Translations under genes and position numbers: made by a program
From: Enterobacter mori
GTDB lineage: Bacteria > Pseudomonadota > Gammaproteobacteria > Enterobacterales > Enterobacteriaceae
Direction: 5' to 3'
Length of the DNA: 64,000 nt
NCBI RefSeq assembly: GCF_025244905.1
Contig: NZ_CP104285.1
Coordinates: forward strand, 2,666,001-2,730,000
The notes under the pieces: model-generated
The model's input: only the letters and a program-made list of their open reading frames with translations
Told to the model about the DNA's origin: nothing
The model's database searches: none
Shown: positions 9,402 through 17,488 of the stretch, one piece after another
Layout of the letters: the number at the start of each line of letters is the position of its first letter
Numbering within the stretch: the first letter of the stretch is position 1

Positions 9402-10310
9402 ATGATGGATATTAAACAGCTTAAATATTTAATCGCACTCGACGAGACCCGGCACTTTGGTAAAGCGGCCTCGCAGTGCAACGTCACCCAGCCAACCCTC
9501 TCCATGCGCATCCGCAACCTGGAAGAGGAGCTGGGGCTGGTGCTGATTGTGCGCGGACAGCGCTTTGAAGGGTTTACGCCGGAGGGAGAACGCATCCTCG
9601 CGTGGGCGCGTGCCCTGCTGGCCGCGCACGACGGGTTACAGGCGGAAGCCGCGCTGTGCAAAGGCCAGGTGGTGGGTGAACTACGGCTGGGGATGGTGCC
9701 GCTGGCGAGCGTGGATCCGATGATCTTCATTCGCCTGCTGACGCAAAAGTACCCGGAGCTGACCTACAGCCTCTATTCCATGTCCTCAGCGCAGATTGCC
9801 GATGGCGTCAGCCGCAACCAGCTTGAGCTGGGAATTTGCTATCTCAACAGCATCGATACCAGCCTGTTTGACATTATCCCTCTGCCGAAAACGAAGATGG
9901 GCCTGCTGCACGACATTCGCCATTTCCAGCTCGGCCAGTCAACGCTGACCTGGCACGACCTGACGGAATTTCCGCTGGGCTTCCTGACCAAAGGGATGCA
10001 CTACCGGGCGCATATGGAGGCCAGCTTCAACGCCGCAGGCCTCGATCCGACGGCCGTTTTCGAGAGCGACTCGACGTTCCAGATCATTCAGGCGGTTCAG
10101 AGTGGCGTGTGCTGCGCCGTGATGCCGTTGAACAACGGGCTGGAGGCACTGAACAGCAATTTCAGGATCGTCCCCATCGCCGAGGCGAACTTTGAGGCGC
10201 CTGTCGGGCTGATTATGCGCAGGCAGAAACCCGTCTCCTCGCTGGCGCTACGCTGTTTTACCGATGCGCAGGAAATTTATAGCCCTGTTGATGAAGGCGA
10301 TTATTGCTAA
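9402..10310 (+). CDS. LysR-family transcriptional regulator next to ydeP
   Basis: The product is 302 residues, the normal LysR length. Residues 1-60 form the winged helix-turn-helix (ETRHFGKAASQCNVTQPTLS), followed by a linker helix and a periplasmic-binding-like effector domain. The N-terminus resembles the OxyR subgroup, but the OxyR redox cysteine arrangement is not evident. It lies in the same direction 19 bases after the YdeP-like gene, so it is probably co-transcribed with it and regulates it; this is inference. An ATG three bases downstream (9405) is an equally possible start. Confidence 0.85.
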   Translation: MMDIKQLKYLIALDETRHFGKAASQCNVTQPTLSMRIRNLEEELGLVLIVRGQRFEGFTPEGERILAWARALLAAHDGLQAEAALCKGQVVGELRLGMVPLASVDPMIFIRLLTQKYPELTYSLYSMSSAQIADGVSRNQLELGICYLNSIDTSLFDIIPLPKTKMGLLHDIRHFQLGQSTLTWHDLTEFPLGFLTKGMHYRAHMEASFNAAGLDPTAVFESDSTFQIIQAVQSGVCCAVMPLNNGLEALNSNFRIVPIAEANFEAPVGLIMRRQKPVSSLALRCFTDAQEIYSPVDEGDYC

Positions 10311-10339
10311 AGGAGAGGCATTGATTGCATATCTCTCCT
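10311..10339. terminator. Inverted repeat between convergent lysR and rdrB
   Basis: AGGAGAG (10311-10317) and CTCTCCT (10333-10339) form a perfect 7-bp stem with a 15-base loop, starting immediately after the LysR stop codon. It lies between two convergent genes, where a terminator is expected. There is no strong T-run on either side, so an intrinsic terminator is only possible, not shown. Confidence 0.35.
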
Positions 10340-10366
10340 AAAATTAATAATATACCATCATAGTTT

Positions 10367-12910
10367 TCAATATTGATTCATATGGTTTTTGTTAAATATA
10401 TCAATCCCTTTCTTTCGAATCGCATCTATCCACATATCAGCCATCCAGGATCCGATACCGAAACTTTGGATGGCTGTCTCTCTCATTAAACGGTGTTCAT
10501 TTGCGATTGTGGTTGGCATGAGCGCACTATCGTCAGTATTTATGCATACCCCTAATGGACCGCTTCTTAACCCAAAACGATTGCATTTCTCACCGGGTTT
10601 TAGCCAATCCGGGTTGGGTGGATTCCAGCGAAATAAAGGATGCTCCTGATATTTTTCAAACCGCCCAATATATATGTTGGACGTCGGGCAAGCTTCAATC
10701 ACCAGCCCTTTTCTTGAGTATTTTTCCATCAAAAAATCCTGAATGGCCTCATATAATCGCAATTCCCCACAAGAAATGATATCAGTATCGACAGATCCTC
10801 CGGTGAATTTATCACCACCATCTGGCTGACAATTTACTGATATTATATGATTAAAAGGATTATTCTCTTCGAGTCCACTATCTAGATACCGTTTCCAAAG
10901 CGTTTTCGGACTCAAATCTCTATGATCATCATCATTCATTAACAAATCAGCATCGGGCACCCACTCATAAAAATTAGCGATTTCAGATTGCATCGTATTG
11001 AAATCGGGCCAGTTTCGTCTTAATAGCCACGCCTGATATAACAAGCCAGGTGTCGAAACAGTGTTGTAAAGCCGATGCGACCAATAATGAATTTTATCAC
11101 GTAACTCATGCATTACAGGAATATGCTCAACCGTAAGTTGTGAAAGGTGAACAGCTTGATGATAAGCCCATACTAAATTATCGAGGTGTTGTCCTGCTGT
11201 TAAATAAGCCCGCCTTTGACGTTTTGCCCAACTCGCTGGTTTGACCCCAAGCGCCAGACCATGACCTAACCGATCGCCTTCGCTTAGTAAACAATATTCA
11301 ACGGCTTCATCCAAAGCCCTAAGCCCACTTAGCAAGTGACTATAATCCTCACCAGCATGTACTGTAATAAAGGGACGCTGCAGTCTTGTTGATAATGAAA
11401 GTCCTTTCGGGTGTTTTCCTGCCCTGAGTACTCTAAGTACCGGAGAGAATACCTCTATTGGTAATTCATTTTCATTTCCCGCTACATCATAACCCCTGAC
11501 TAAGCGCCTGACATCTATTGTTTTGGGCATATCGTCAATATTATTTTGGTATGCATCTTCCTGCAATGTCACAGAAGAATTAAACATTTCAAAGCCGCGC
11601 ACTTGACTCAAAAGATTAGCTCTGTAACTTTCTAACCTTTTGTCGTTTGGTCGTTTTTTATCGGGGTAGCCACGAGTAAAGTGAACAACTAAATGCGATT
11701 TTTCGAGAATATTTTCTTCTTCATGCCGGGCATAGAAGTCCGAAATTTTATTATGGTAAATGTTGGGCTTATTTTGACCAAGGACATAATCAGGTGACAC
11801 ACGATATTCTCTATAAACCCCTTCAAGAAAATCATACTTCATCCCTTCGCTTTCGAAATATTTTTTATCTGCCCGTCTGATCCCTGATGTAAAATACTCA
11901 ACAAATTGTCCTAATCCAACAGAAGATACAACCATATAATTTCGTAAAACATTGCTGCAGCGAACGAAATTCATCAAACAGTTCCGATAGTCTGTATTGT
12001 GAGTATCAGTCAGCACGGCAATGCAAAAAAGCAACCAGCGATGATGCCCACGAAAACGCTCGTTAACAGATGCATGTAAGAACCTTTGCTGCATTGTCAC
12101 ACAAGGCAGAAAATGTTTAACTTGCTGTATAGTCCACACATCTTCCTTATGAGAAGAACCATGTAAAGCATCTTCCAACACTCTATATTCTATAGCTTTA
12201 TTCTCATCAGAATGAGATAAAAATTTAACAAGGCACGATACATAACCAGACAAATAGTCAGGGATTTTGTGTTTATTTAAAAACCCACTTTCAAAAAGAG
12301 TATACTCTTCTCTTCGAGGCCATTTAATTTTTCTATTAAGTTTGAAATCACCATCAATGAAACTGAGCATTGATAATGAGGTATAACCATGCCCATTGAA
12401 ATGAACGTGATTATCGGCATAAGCAGTCTCTTTCCTTTCTCCTGGAAAAGCAAAAGGACATTGTCTCCCCGTCAGTATTGATATCAGATCATCTTCTGAC
12501 AGAACATTCTGTTTCACTAATTGACTGTAGGCAGTGGATATTATCCATGCTGGATCCAATAAAGAACAGATCATCAACCATGATTCGAGTCGTTCTCCCT
12601 TAACTTCAAAACAATCTCCCTGCCATTGTAAAAAATGGTTGGCCAATTCTGTAAGAATATCTAATGCATTGATATATGAATCTTTATATCGCCAATGATT
12701 AATATTGTTGACAATGTCTTCGTTTCGAAGTCGTCCTCCAAAATAATGCTGATAATCACGCGCGGCTGAAGCGAGTATATTGTGCTCATTTTGTTGACCA
12801 ATCGTAAAAGTTGAATGCTGATTTGCATGATTCATCAGATGGTGATAAAAAAGGCGATCTGATGACAAAGTCATCACTGGGATCAACCAATAAGGATCTT
12901 GATTAAACAT
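10367..12910 (-). CDS. rdrB: RADAR anti-phage protein RdrB, large adenosine-deaminase-fold enzyme
   Basis: This 847-residue protein carries every signature of the adenosine deaminase metal-dependent hydrolase fold spread over an unusually long chain: HVHFNG (His168, His170, metal ligands), HAGE (518-521, metal His and catalytic Glu), GDRLGHG (545-551, catalytic His), EACPTSN (739-745) and NTDDS (791-795, metal Asp). Ordinary adenosine deaminases are about 330-350 residues, so roughly 500 residues are inserted or added, as in RADAR RdrB. Known RdrB proteins assemble into large shells with RdrA and deaminate adenosine in RNA and/or ATP during phage infection. The gene follows rdrA after 8 bases, and its ribosome site overlaps the rdrA stop (TAGAGG). 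Substrate specificity cannot be read from sequence. Visibly A+T rich. Confidence 0.9.
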   Translation of the reverse strand: MFNQDPYWLIPVMTLSSDRLFYHHLMNHANQHSTFTIGQQNEHNILASAARDYQHYFGGRLRNEDIVNNINHWRYKDSYINALDILTELANHFLQWQGDCFEVKGERLESWLMICSLLDPAWIISTAYSQLVKQNVLSEDDLISILTGRQCPFAFPGERKETAYADNHVHFNGHGYTSLSMLSFIDGDFKLNRKIKWPRREEYTLFESGFLNKHKIPDYLSGYVSCLVKFLSHSDENKAIEYRVLEDALHGSSHKEDVWTIQQVKHFLPCVTMQQRFLHASVNERFRGHHRWLLFCIAVLTDTHNTDYRNCLMNFVRCSNVLRNYMVVSSVGLGQFVEYFTSGIRRADKKYFESEGMKYDFLEGVYREYRVSPDYVLGQNKPNIYHNKISDFYARHEEENILEKSHLVVHFTRGYPDKKRPNDKRLESYRANLLSQVRGFEMFNSSVTLQEDAYQNNIDDMPKTIDVRRLVRGYDVAGNENELPIEVFSPVLRVLRAGKHPKGLSLSTRLQRPFITVHAGEDYSHLLSGLRALDEAVEYCLLSEGDRLGHGLALGVKPASWAKRQRRAYLTAGQHLDNLVWAYHQAVHLSQLTVEHIPVMHELRDKIHYWSHRLYNTVSTPGLLYQAWLLRRNWPDFNTMQSEIANFYEWVPDADLLMNDDDHRDLSPKTLWKRYLDSGLEENNPFNHIISVNCQPDGGDKFTGGSVDTDIISCGELRLYEAIQDFLMEKYSRKGLVIEACPTSNIYIGRFEKYQEHPLFRWNPPNPDWLKPGEKCNRFGLRSGPLGVCINTDDSALMPTTIANEHRLMRETAIQSFGIGSWMADMWIDAIRKKGIDIFNKNHMNQY

Positions 12911-12918
12911 ATTATCCT

Positions 12919-15456
12919 CTAACGGTAATGTTCAGTTGCAAATGTAAGACCATTGTACATTCTGGCAATAAAATTATTACCTTTAATCTTTGATTTCATT
13001 TTGGAATTGCTCATTATTTTATCTAAGATTATGTTGGCAATATCTTTTTTATCCCTGGCCCATTCAACCACTTCAGCCGTTATAATACTTTCATTTCCGG
13101 AATCCATTCCATACAGAACTCTAATTTCATTAAAAGATGTTGCAGATAAAAAATCATTTTTTAAACTATGACTAGCATCTCCCTCAAAAATAGTATCACC
13201 GATAGGATACTCATTAATATTCGAAGAAAAAAATAACGGGTTGCACCACATCGCCTGTATTAATTTTGCATAATCAGAGTCAGTTAATAATTCGATAGTA
13301 AGGGCTGTATTCCCACTAGCTGAAACTACTCCGGATATGTTTCTTAACAATGTTCGATCAGCCTTAGAAAATTCCGAGAATTTTCTCACAACGTCAGAAC
13401 GGGCACCCGTCGCGACATTGGCATTAATGATTAAACCTTCTTTCAAGAAAGTTGTTAGTGCATTAATATAAATATACTGGAATCTACGAGCTAAATCAGA
13501 AAGATGTTCATCCTTAATCTTTTTCTTGTCCAGCAAGTTTAATTTTAGCACGTTAAGCTGTGAGAACACCTTATTGAATACCATACTGTTTAGCGGTATT
13601 AAATTAAGACCCTGAAGTGATGGCAATCGATTATCATTAAACCATTCGTATAAGTCACTGGAAAATTTAGAAACAGTTTTATCATACTCAACTAAATTGT
13701 CATCCGTTCCACTTTCACTGCTATCCTCAGTAATGACTTTCGTTGGATTAACAGCGAATATTGAATAAAAAGGCGCTTTCGAAAATAATGAAATAAAACT
13801 CTCCTTGAACTTTTTCTCTTCAAGAAAAATTTCAGGCAAGTTATTTGTAATAGCTAACATGGACCATGACAACAATTCAAATGCACGGCTAAAGAATATA
13901 TGATACCTTCGATTTTGTTGCTGACTATAGTAATCCCTATGCGTATAAATTGCCAGTAATTCCTTATTACCATGTTTATTTTCCGCTGTCGTTTTACTAA
14001 TAAACATTGGCTCCATTATAAACTCTAACTCTGGCATACTCCTCAAGATATTAGTTTCCTCTGAAGGGACACCTACCATTGCCTGAGGAAAAACTGTTTC
14101 TAAAATTTCAGAGTTTGTATCATGGGCACGTAGTTCTCTTATTTTGGCATGCTGTTGCGAATAAAAATCTTTATCAGCCCAGGCATATCGCTCTTTTTGT
14201 AATAATGGATTAAACGCTGGCAAATTGTGAAAATCTAGCTGGCTGGATGAGGACATTTCCATAATTTTCAGATATGATTCAGCGTTTGTGATCGCAACGC
14301 CATCTCGACGATCTTCAGCCCAGACATAGAAGTTACGCCATAGCGATTCTGATTTTTCCTTGCCAGAATAAAGTTCTTCAGGAGGCAGTAATCTGACTAG
14401 TTGCGAAACGGTTCGCGCGCTATCGGGCTGTGGCCAAATGGTGCTACGTTCGTTTCCGTTGCAAAGTGGGTAGAATACACTTTTGATCAGTTTTTCATAA
14501 CCCGGATAGCTTATTTTCTGCTTTCCATATTTTATCACTAAATTTGGCAGGAGTTGCTGTACCGGCAGCAACGGCAAGCGATCGTGGAATGGAAAAACTT
14601 TAGTCAGATAGGCTGAAGAAAGTTGCTCTGCGGCATTTTTAACTCTCGTTGACGTTCTTCCTGCTGCTAAGGAATTTTCAAATTGCATTGTGGTAATATG
14701 TTTATATAACTCATCATCACCACTCACAAGAGGAAGTATTAATGGGCAAGACAGTAAGCATCTGATATCATCAAGAACGCCAAATGCATTATCAATTTTC
14801 ATATCAACATCGTCGACTGGCAATACTAATGCATCACAATTTAATAAATTTACACTTGCAATTAGAAACTCATGAAAATATCGTTCTATGTGTATTCCAG
14901 AACGATATTTTTGAATCCTATCTATCCCCCTTAATTCATTCAATTCTGATGATTCCCCAAGTGAACTGGATAATTTCTTTAAAGTTTCAAAGAAGTTATC
15001 CTTATGTAATTGATCGCTTTCCGGCCTTCTTAAAACCTTTTCTACCGAGGCATATACAGAAGCGATAATGACTTCAGAAAATCTGTCGCCAATATTTAAA
15101 AGGGTAGGATCGATAACGTCTATAAAATGAAGATTAGGGGAATCATTTTGACTTTTTTCTTTTTTCGACCATACCGCCTGCGCATTACGTAAAAAGACTG
15201 TTTTACCGGTACCTCTGGCTCCGCTAACAAAAATTGCATGATGATAACTATGTAATTTCCCGGGAAATTGCGAATATCTAGACTCATGCTCTTTTTTATA
15301 TTTCCGAGCCTCCTTGCCCATTTTATCTAATAAGGAAACCAAACGTATGTTAGCATCTTGTTGCCAAAGTTCACTTTGCTCATTATTCTCATCTGCTGAG
15401 TGAAAGTCATCTTTATATTCAGGTGCGTCAAGATTAAGTATAATACTGCTTAGCAT
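12919..15456 (-). CDS. rdrA: RADAR anti-phage protein RdrA, P-loop ATPase
   Basis: The product is 845 residues. A Walker A motif GARGTGKT lies at 79-86, a Walker B-like LVLPVDDVD at 210-218, and a sensor-like LVSGDDEL near 243. The long C-terminal part has no recognised motif. RdrA proteins are AAA+-like ATPases of about 800-900 residues that form ring oligomers and act with RdrB. The pairing with a giant adenosine deaminase directly downstream is what makes the call firm. The ATG at 15456 has GAGGG four bases upstream. One typical line (13201-13260) holds only 22 G/C in 60 bases, unlike the G+C-rich neighbours, which points to horizontal acquisition. Confidence 0.9.
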   Translation of the reverse strand: MLSSIILNLDAPEYKDDFHSADENNEQSELWQQDANIRLVSLLDKMGKEARKYKKEHESRYSQFPGKLHSYHHAIFVSGARGTGKTVFLRNAQAVWSKKEKSQNDSPNLHFIDVIDPTLLNIGDRFSEVIIASVYASVEKVLRRPESDQLHKDNFFETLKKLSSSLGESSELNELRGIDRIQKYRSGIHIERYFHEFLIASVNLLNCDALVLPVDDVDMKIDNAFGVLDDIRCLLSCPLILPLVSGDDELYKHITTMQFENSLAAGRTSTRVKNAAEQLSSAYLTKVFPFHDRLPLLPVQQLLPNLVIKYGKQKISYPGYEKLIKSVFYPLCNGNERSTIWPQPDSARTVSQLVRLLPPEELYSGKEKSESLWRNFYVWAEDRRDGVAITNAESYLKIMEMSSSSQLDFHNLPAFNPLLQKERYAWADKDFYSQQHAKIRELRAHDTNSEILETVFPQAMVGVPSEETNILRSMPELEFIMEPMFISKTTAENKHGNKELLAIYTHRDYYSQQQNRRYHIFFSRAFELLSWSMLAITNNLPEIFLEEKKFKESFISLFSKAPFYSIFAVNPTKVITEDSSESGTDDNLVEYDKTVSKFSSDLYEWFNDNRLPSLQGLNLIPLNSMVFNKVFSQLNVLKLNLLDKKKIKDEHLSDLARRFQYIYINALTTFLKEGLIINANVATGARSDVVRKFSEFSKADRTLLRNISGVVSASGNTALTIELLTDSDYAKLIQAMWCNPLFFSSNINEYPIGDTIFEGDASHSLKNDFLSATSFNEIRVLYGMDSGNESIITAEVVEWARDKKDIANIILDKIMSNSKMKSKIKGNNFIARMYNGLTFATEHYR

Positions 15457-15472
15457 AGTCCCTCACAAAAAA

Positions 15473-15478
15473 ATTATA
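15473..15478 (-). promoter_or_regulatory. Candidate -10 element for the rdrAB operon
   Basis: On the minus strand a perfect TATAAT lies about 17 bases before the rdrA ATG and is followed by a T-run. Transcription from it would give a leader of about 10 bases, just enough for the GAGGG ribosome site. No good -35 lies at 17 bases; a TTGAAA is 22 bases upstream, inside the palindrome. Tentative. Confidence 0.4.
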
Positions 15479-15480
15479 GT

Positions 15481-15516
15481 TAAGATTTAGTTGTTTCGCA
15501 TTTCAACTTAATCTTA
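15481..15516. promoter_or_regulatory. 36-bp palindrome upstream of rdrA
   Basis: Left arm TAAGATTTAGTTG (15481-15493) and right arm CAACTTAATCTTA (15504-15516) pair at 12 of 13 positions around a 10-base spacer. It sits directly upstream of the candidate rdrA -10 element and covers the expected -35 position, where a repressor or activator would bind. On the minus strand it could also fold as an A/T-rich hairpin ending the upstream desaturase-PhnD transcript, but the T-run starts about 7 bases after the stem. Operator is favoured, unproven. Confidence 0.5.
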
Positions 15517-15614
15517 TCAATTACTTACGTCCATGACCATCTTTAAAGACAATTCTGATTTACAGATTAAAAGAAACAGAAATCTGCATAAGCCCTCATG
15601 AAATGGAGGAAAGT

Positions 15615-16385
15615 TTAGAGAACGAGACTGCCAAGCAGTTGAGAATAATCCTGACGCGTCACCACGCTAAAACCGCCGATGAGCACCGCGTCGCAAACGT
15701 CTCGATGTTCCGGCGCATCCACCAGCGCGCGTAGCGCATCGCGAATGGCGTTCAGCGTTTCAGCCGAGGTATTGTGCGAGGTGATGAGCGGCAGCCCCGG
15801 CGTCAGAGGGGTACGGTCAATGACCGCCAGCCCCGCAAGCCGTTCCGGCTCATGGCGCTGCAGCAGTGCCCAGGTCACGCAGTCGATGGCCGCGATATCC
15901 CCTTCCCCACGCGCTACCTCAATCAACGACTGGCGATGGCTGCCGCTGAAAATCACCTGTGAAAAATAGTCATTGACCGTATCAGGTGCCACTCGTTTTC
16001 GCAGCGTGTTGTAGCCGGACTGGGAATCCGGCGAATTACATACCACCCGCCGCCCACGGAAATCATCAACGCGCAGGTGTTTATCTTCCTGGCGCACCAC
16101 CAGCAGGCTGCGGTAAGCAATCCCTTCGCAGCCCGGCGCCGCATAATGAAAACAGCCAACAACCTGCACGTCCGGCAACTGTGTTACCAGCGGATAACCG
16201 CAGGTCTGGCTCAGGATGAGTCCAGGCTGCTGCCAGTGCGTCAGTAACTCCTCTTCCGGGATGCCAGGCACAAGATCGCCCACCGATACACCGCGTGCCA
16301 GCAGCAAAGCGTGCACAGCTCGCCACAGCGCGTCGGTATCGGCCCGATTGACGGCATACATCGGAAACGCCAGCAGGTTACTCAT
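15615..16385 (-). CDS. PhnD/SsuA-like substrate-binding-fold protein
   Basis: The 256-residue product resembles PhnD-type phosphonate/phosphate-binding proteins (type 2 periplasmic-binding fold): GVSVGDLVPGIPEEEL at the N-terminus, LRVDDFRGRRVVCNSPDSQSG in the middle and LPLITSHNTSAETL near the end. It has no signal peptide or lipobox and no permease or ATPase gene beside it, so it may be cytoplasmic and not part of a transporter. Its ATG overlaps the stop of the desaturase gene (ATGAGTAA, 8-base overlap), so the two are translationally coupled. Ligand unknown. Confidence 0.7.
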   Translation of the reverse strand: MSNLLAFPMYAVNRADTDALWRAVHALLLARGVSVGDLVPGIPEEELLTHWQQPGLILSQTCGYPLVTQLPDVQVVGCFHYAAPGCEGIAYRSLLVVRQEDKHLRVDDFRGRRVVCNSPDSQSGYNTLRKRVAPDTVNDYFSQVIFSGSHRQSLIEVARGEGDIAAIDCVTWALLQRHEPERLAGLAVIDRTPLTPGLPLITSHNTSAETLNAIRDALRALVDAPEHRDVCDAVLIGGFSVVTRQDYSQLLGSLVL

Positions 16386-17361
16386 GCTCTTCTCGCTTTA
16401 TGCCCGGATGAACCGTGACGTCCACGGCCTTATCCCAAAACTGTCGCAGCCATTGGCCGTATCCCTTGACCACAAAACCGTGATTTCGCTGTTGATACAC
16501 CGCCCGGTTTTGCTGGTAGAGCGCCTTCAGACCATACCAGGGCACACCTGGCAGGTCATGATGTACTGAATGGTAGTTGAGATTCAAAAACAGCACCTGC
16601 CAGAAGATCCCGGCTTCGTTAATCACCGAGCGCGCAAGAGGATCGTCTGCAGCGCGGTGCTCGAGGAAAGAGCGTACTTTGGTGAGCGCCAGCGCGGGAT
16701 AGCTCACCGCCAGCACAAACCAGACCGGTGAGAAACCAACATGGCGCATCCAGACAAACAGCCCCGCCAACAGCACGCCATGCACCAGCCACATCAACAT
16801 CGCCCGCAGGTGCAGTTGGCGAAACGCCGCCACGGCACTTCCCAGCGTCTGGACGATATCCAGCAACGGAGCCAGTAACAACCGCCCCAGAAAAGTATTA
16901 CGCGCATGAATAATGCGCCTCTGCCAGGCCGTAAAACGCGCCCAGCTCTCTTCGGTAAAATAGTAGGATTCCGGATCGTCCACCGGTACCGTGAGATGAT
17001 CGTTGCGATGATGGGCCAGATGCGAGTCGCGGTACAGGCCATAGGGATACCAGACCGCCAGCGGCAGCGTACCGAAAAGCTGATTTAACCAGGGAAAACG
17101 TGTCGGATGGCCGTGGATCAGCTCATGCTGAAGCGACAGATACCACGCGGTAAACCAGATAAGCAGCGCCGTGGCAGGCAGTAAACCGAGCGTGTGCCAG
17201 TAGGCCAGGGTGGTAAACCAGCCGGTATAGATAGCAATCATTAACAGCCAGGTGGGAAGCTCGGTTCGCCACAGAAACCGCGTGGCAAGCTGGTGAATAT
17301 GCTCTCGCTGTTGCGGGTGTAAATAGTGACTCATTCCTTCCGATGCCGTTCCGCCTGTCAT
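16378..17361 (-). CDS. Membrane fatty acid desaturase family protein
   Basis: The 327-residue product has several hydrophobic segments and the three histidine boxes of di-iron membrane desaturases: HELIHGH (79-85), HLAHH (114-118) and HSVHH (264-268). Such enzymes insert double bonds or hydroxylate lipid chains. The start at 17361 has AGGA seven bases upstream; a second ATG ten codons later has a ribosome site too close. Enterobacteria normally make unsaturated fatty acids anaerobically through FabA/FabB, so this is an accessory enzyme with an unknown substrate. It heads a two-gene operon and is divergent from a GlxA-type regulator. Confidence 0.82.
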   Translation of the reverse strand: MTGGTASEGMSHYLHPQQREHIHQLATRFLWRTELPTWLLMIAIYTGWFTTLAYWHTLGLLPATALLIWFTAWYLSLQHELIHGHPTRFPWLNQLFGTLPLAVWYPYGLYRDSHLAHHRNDHLTVPVDDPESYYFTEESWARFTAWQRRIIHARNTFLGRLLLAPLLDIVQTLGSAVAAFRQLHLRAMLMWLVHGVLLAGLFVWMRHVGFSPVWFVLAVSYPALALTKVRSFLEHRAADDPLARSVINEAGIFWQVLFLNLNYHSVHHDLPGVPWYGLKALYQQNRAVYQQRNHGFVVKGYGQWLRQFWDKAVDVTVHPGIKREEHE

Positions 17362-17488
17362 TATGTGTCCTGACGATCCGGGAAAACGGCTGAAATAACA
17401 AAGAACTTAAATCACTTTGCTTTGCCAAAAATAGCGTTTAAGCGCTCTACCTGTTGACTTATTTTGTAATAAAGCTACTTTTCAGGAC

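Noticed and set aside
10367-12910. rdrB as an ordinary adenosine or AMP deaminase of purine salvage
   Set aside because: The protein is more than twice the length of Add, its motifs are spread over 630 residues, and it is coupled to a P-loop ATPase gene; this fits RADAR, not salvage.
10311-15614. Prophage or integrative element carrying RADAR
   Set aside because: No integrase, tRNA, phage structural gene or flanking direct repeat was found.
17454-17459. TTGACT as a -35 box for the GlxA-type regulator
   Set aside because: A matching -10 would place the start of transcription at or after the ATG.
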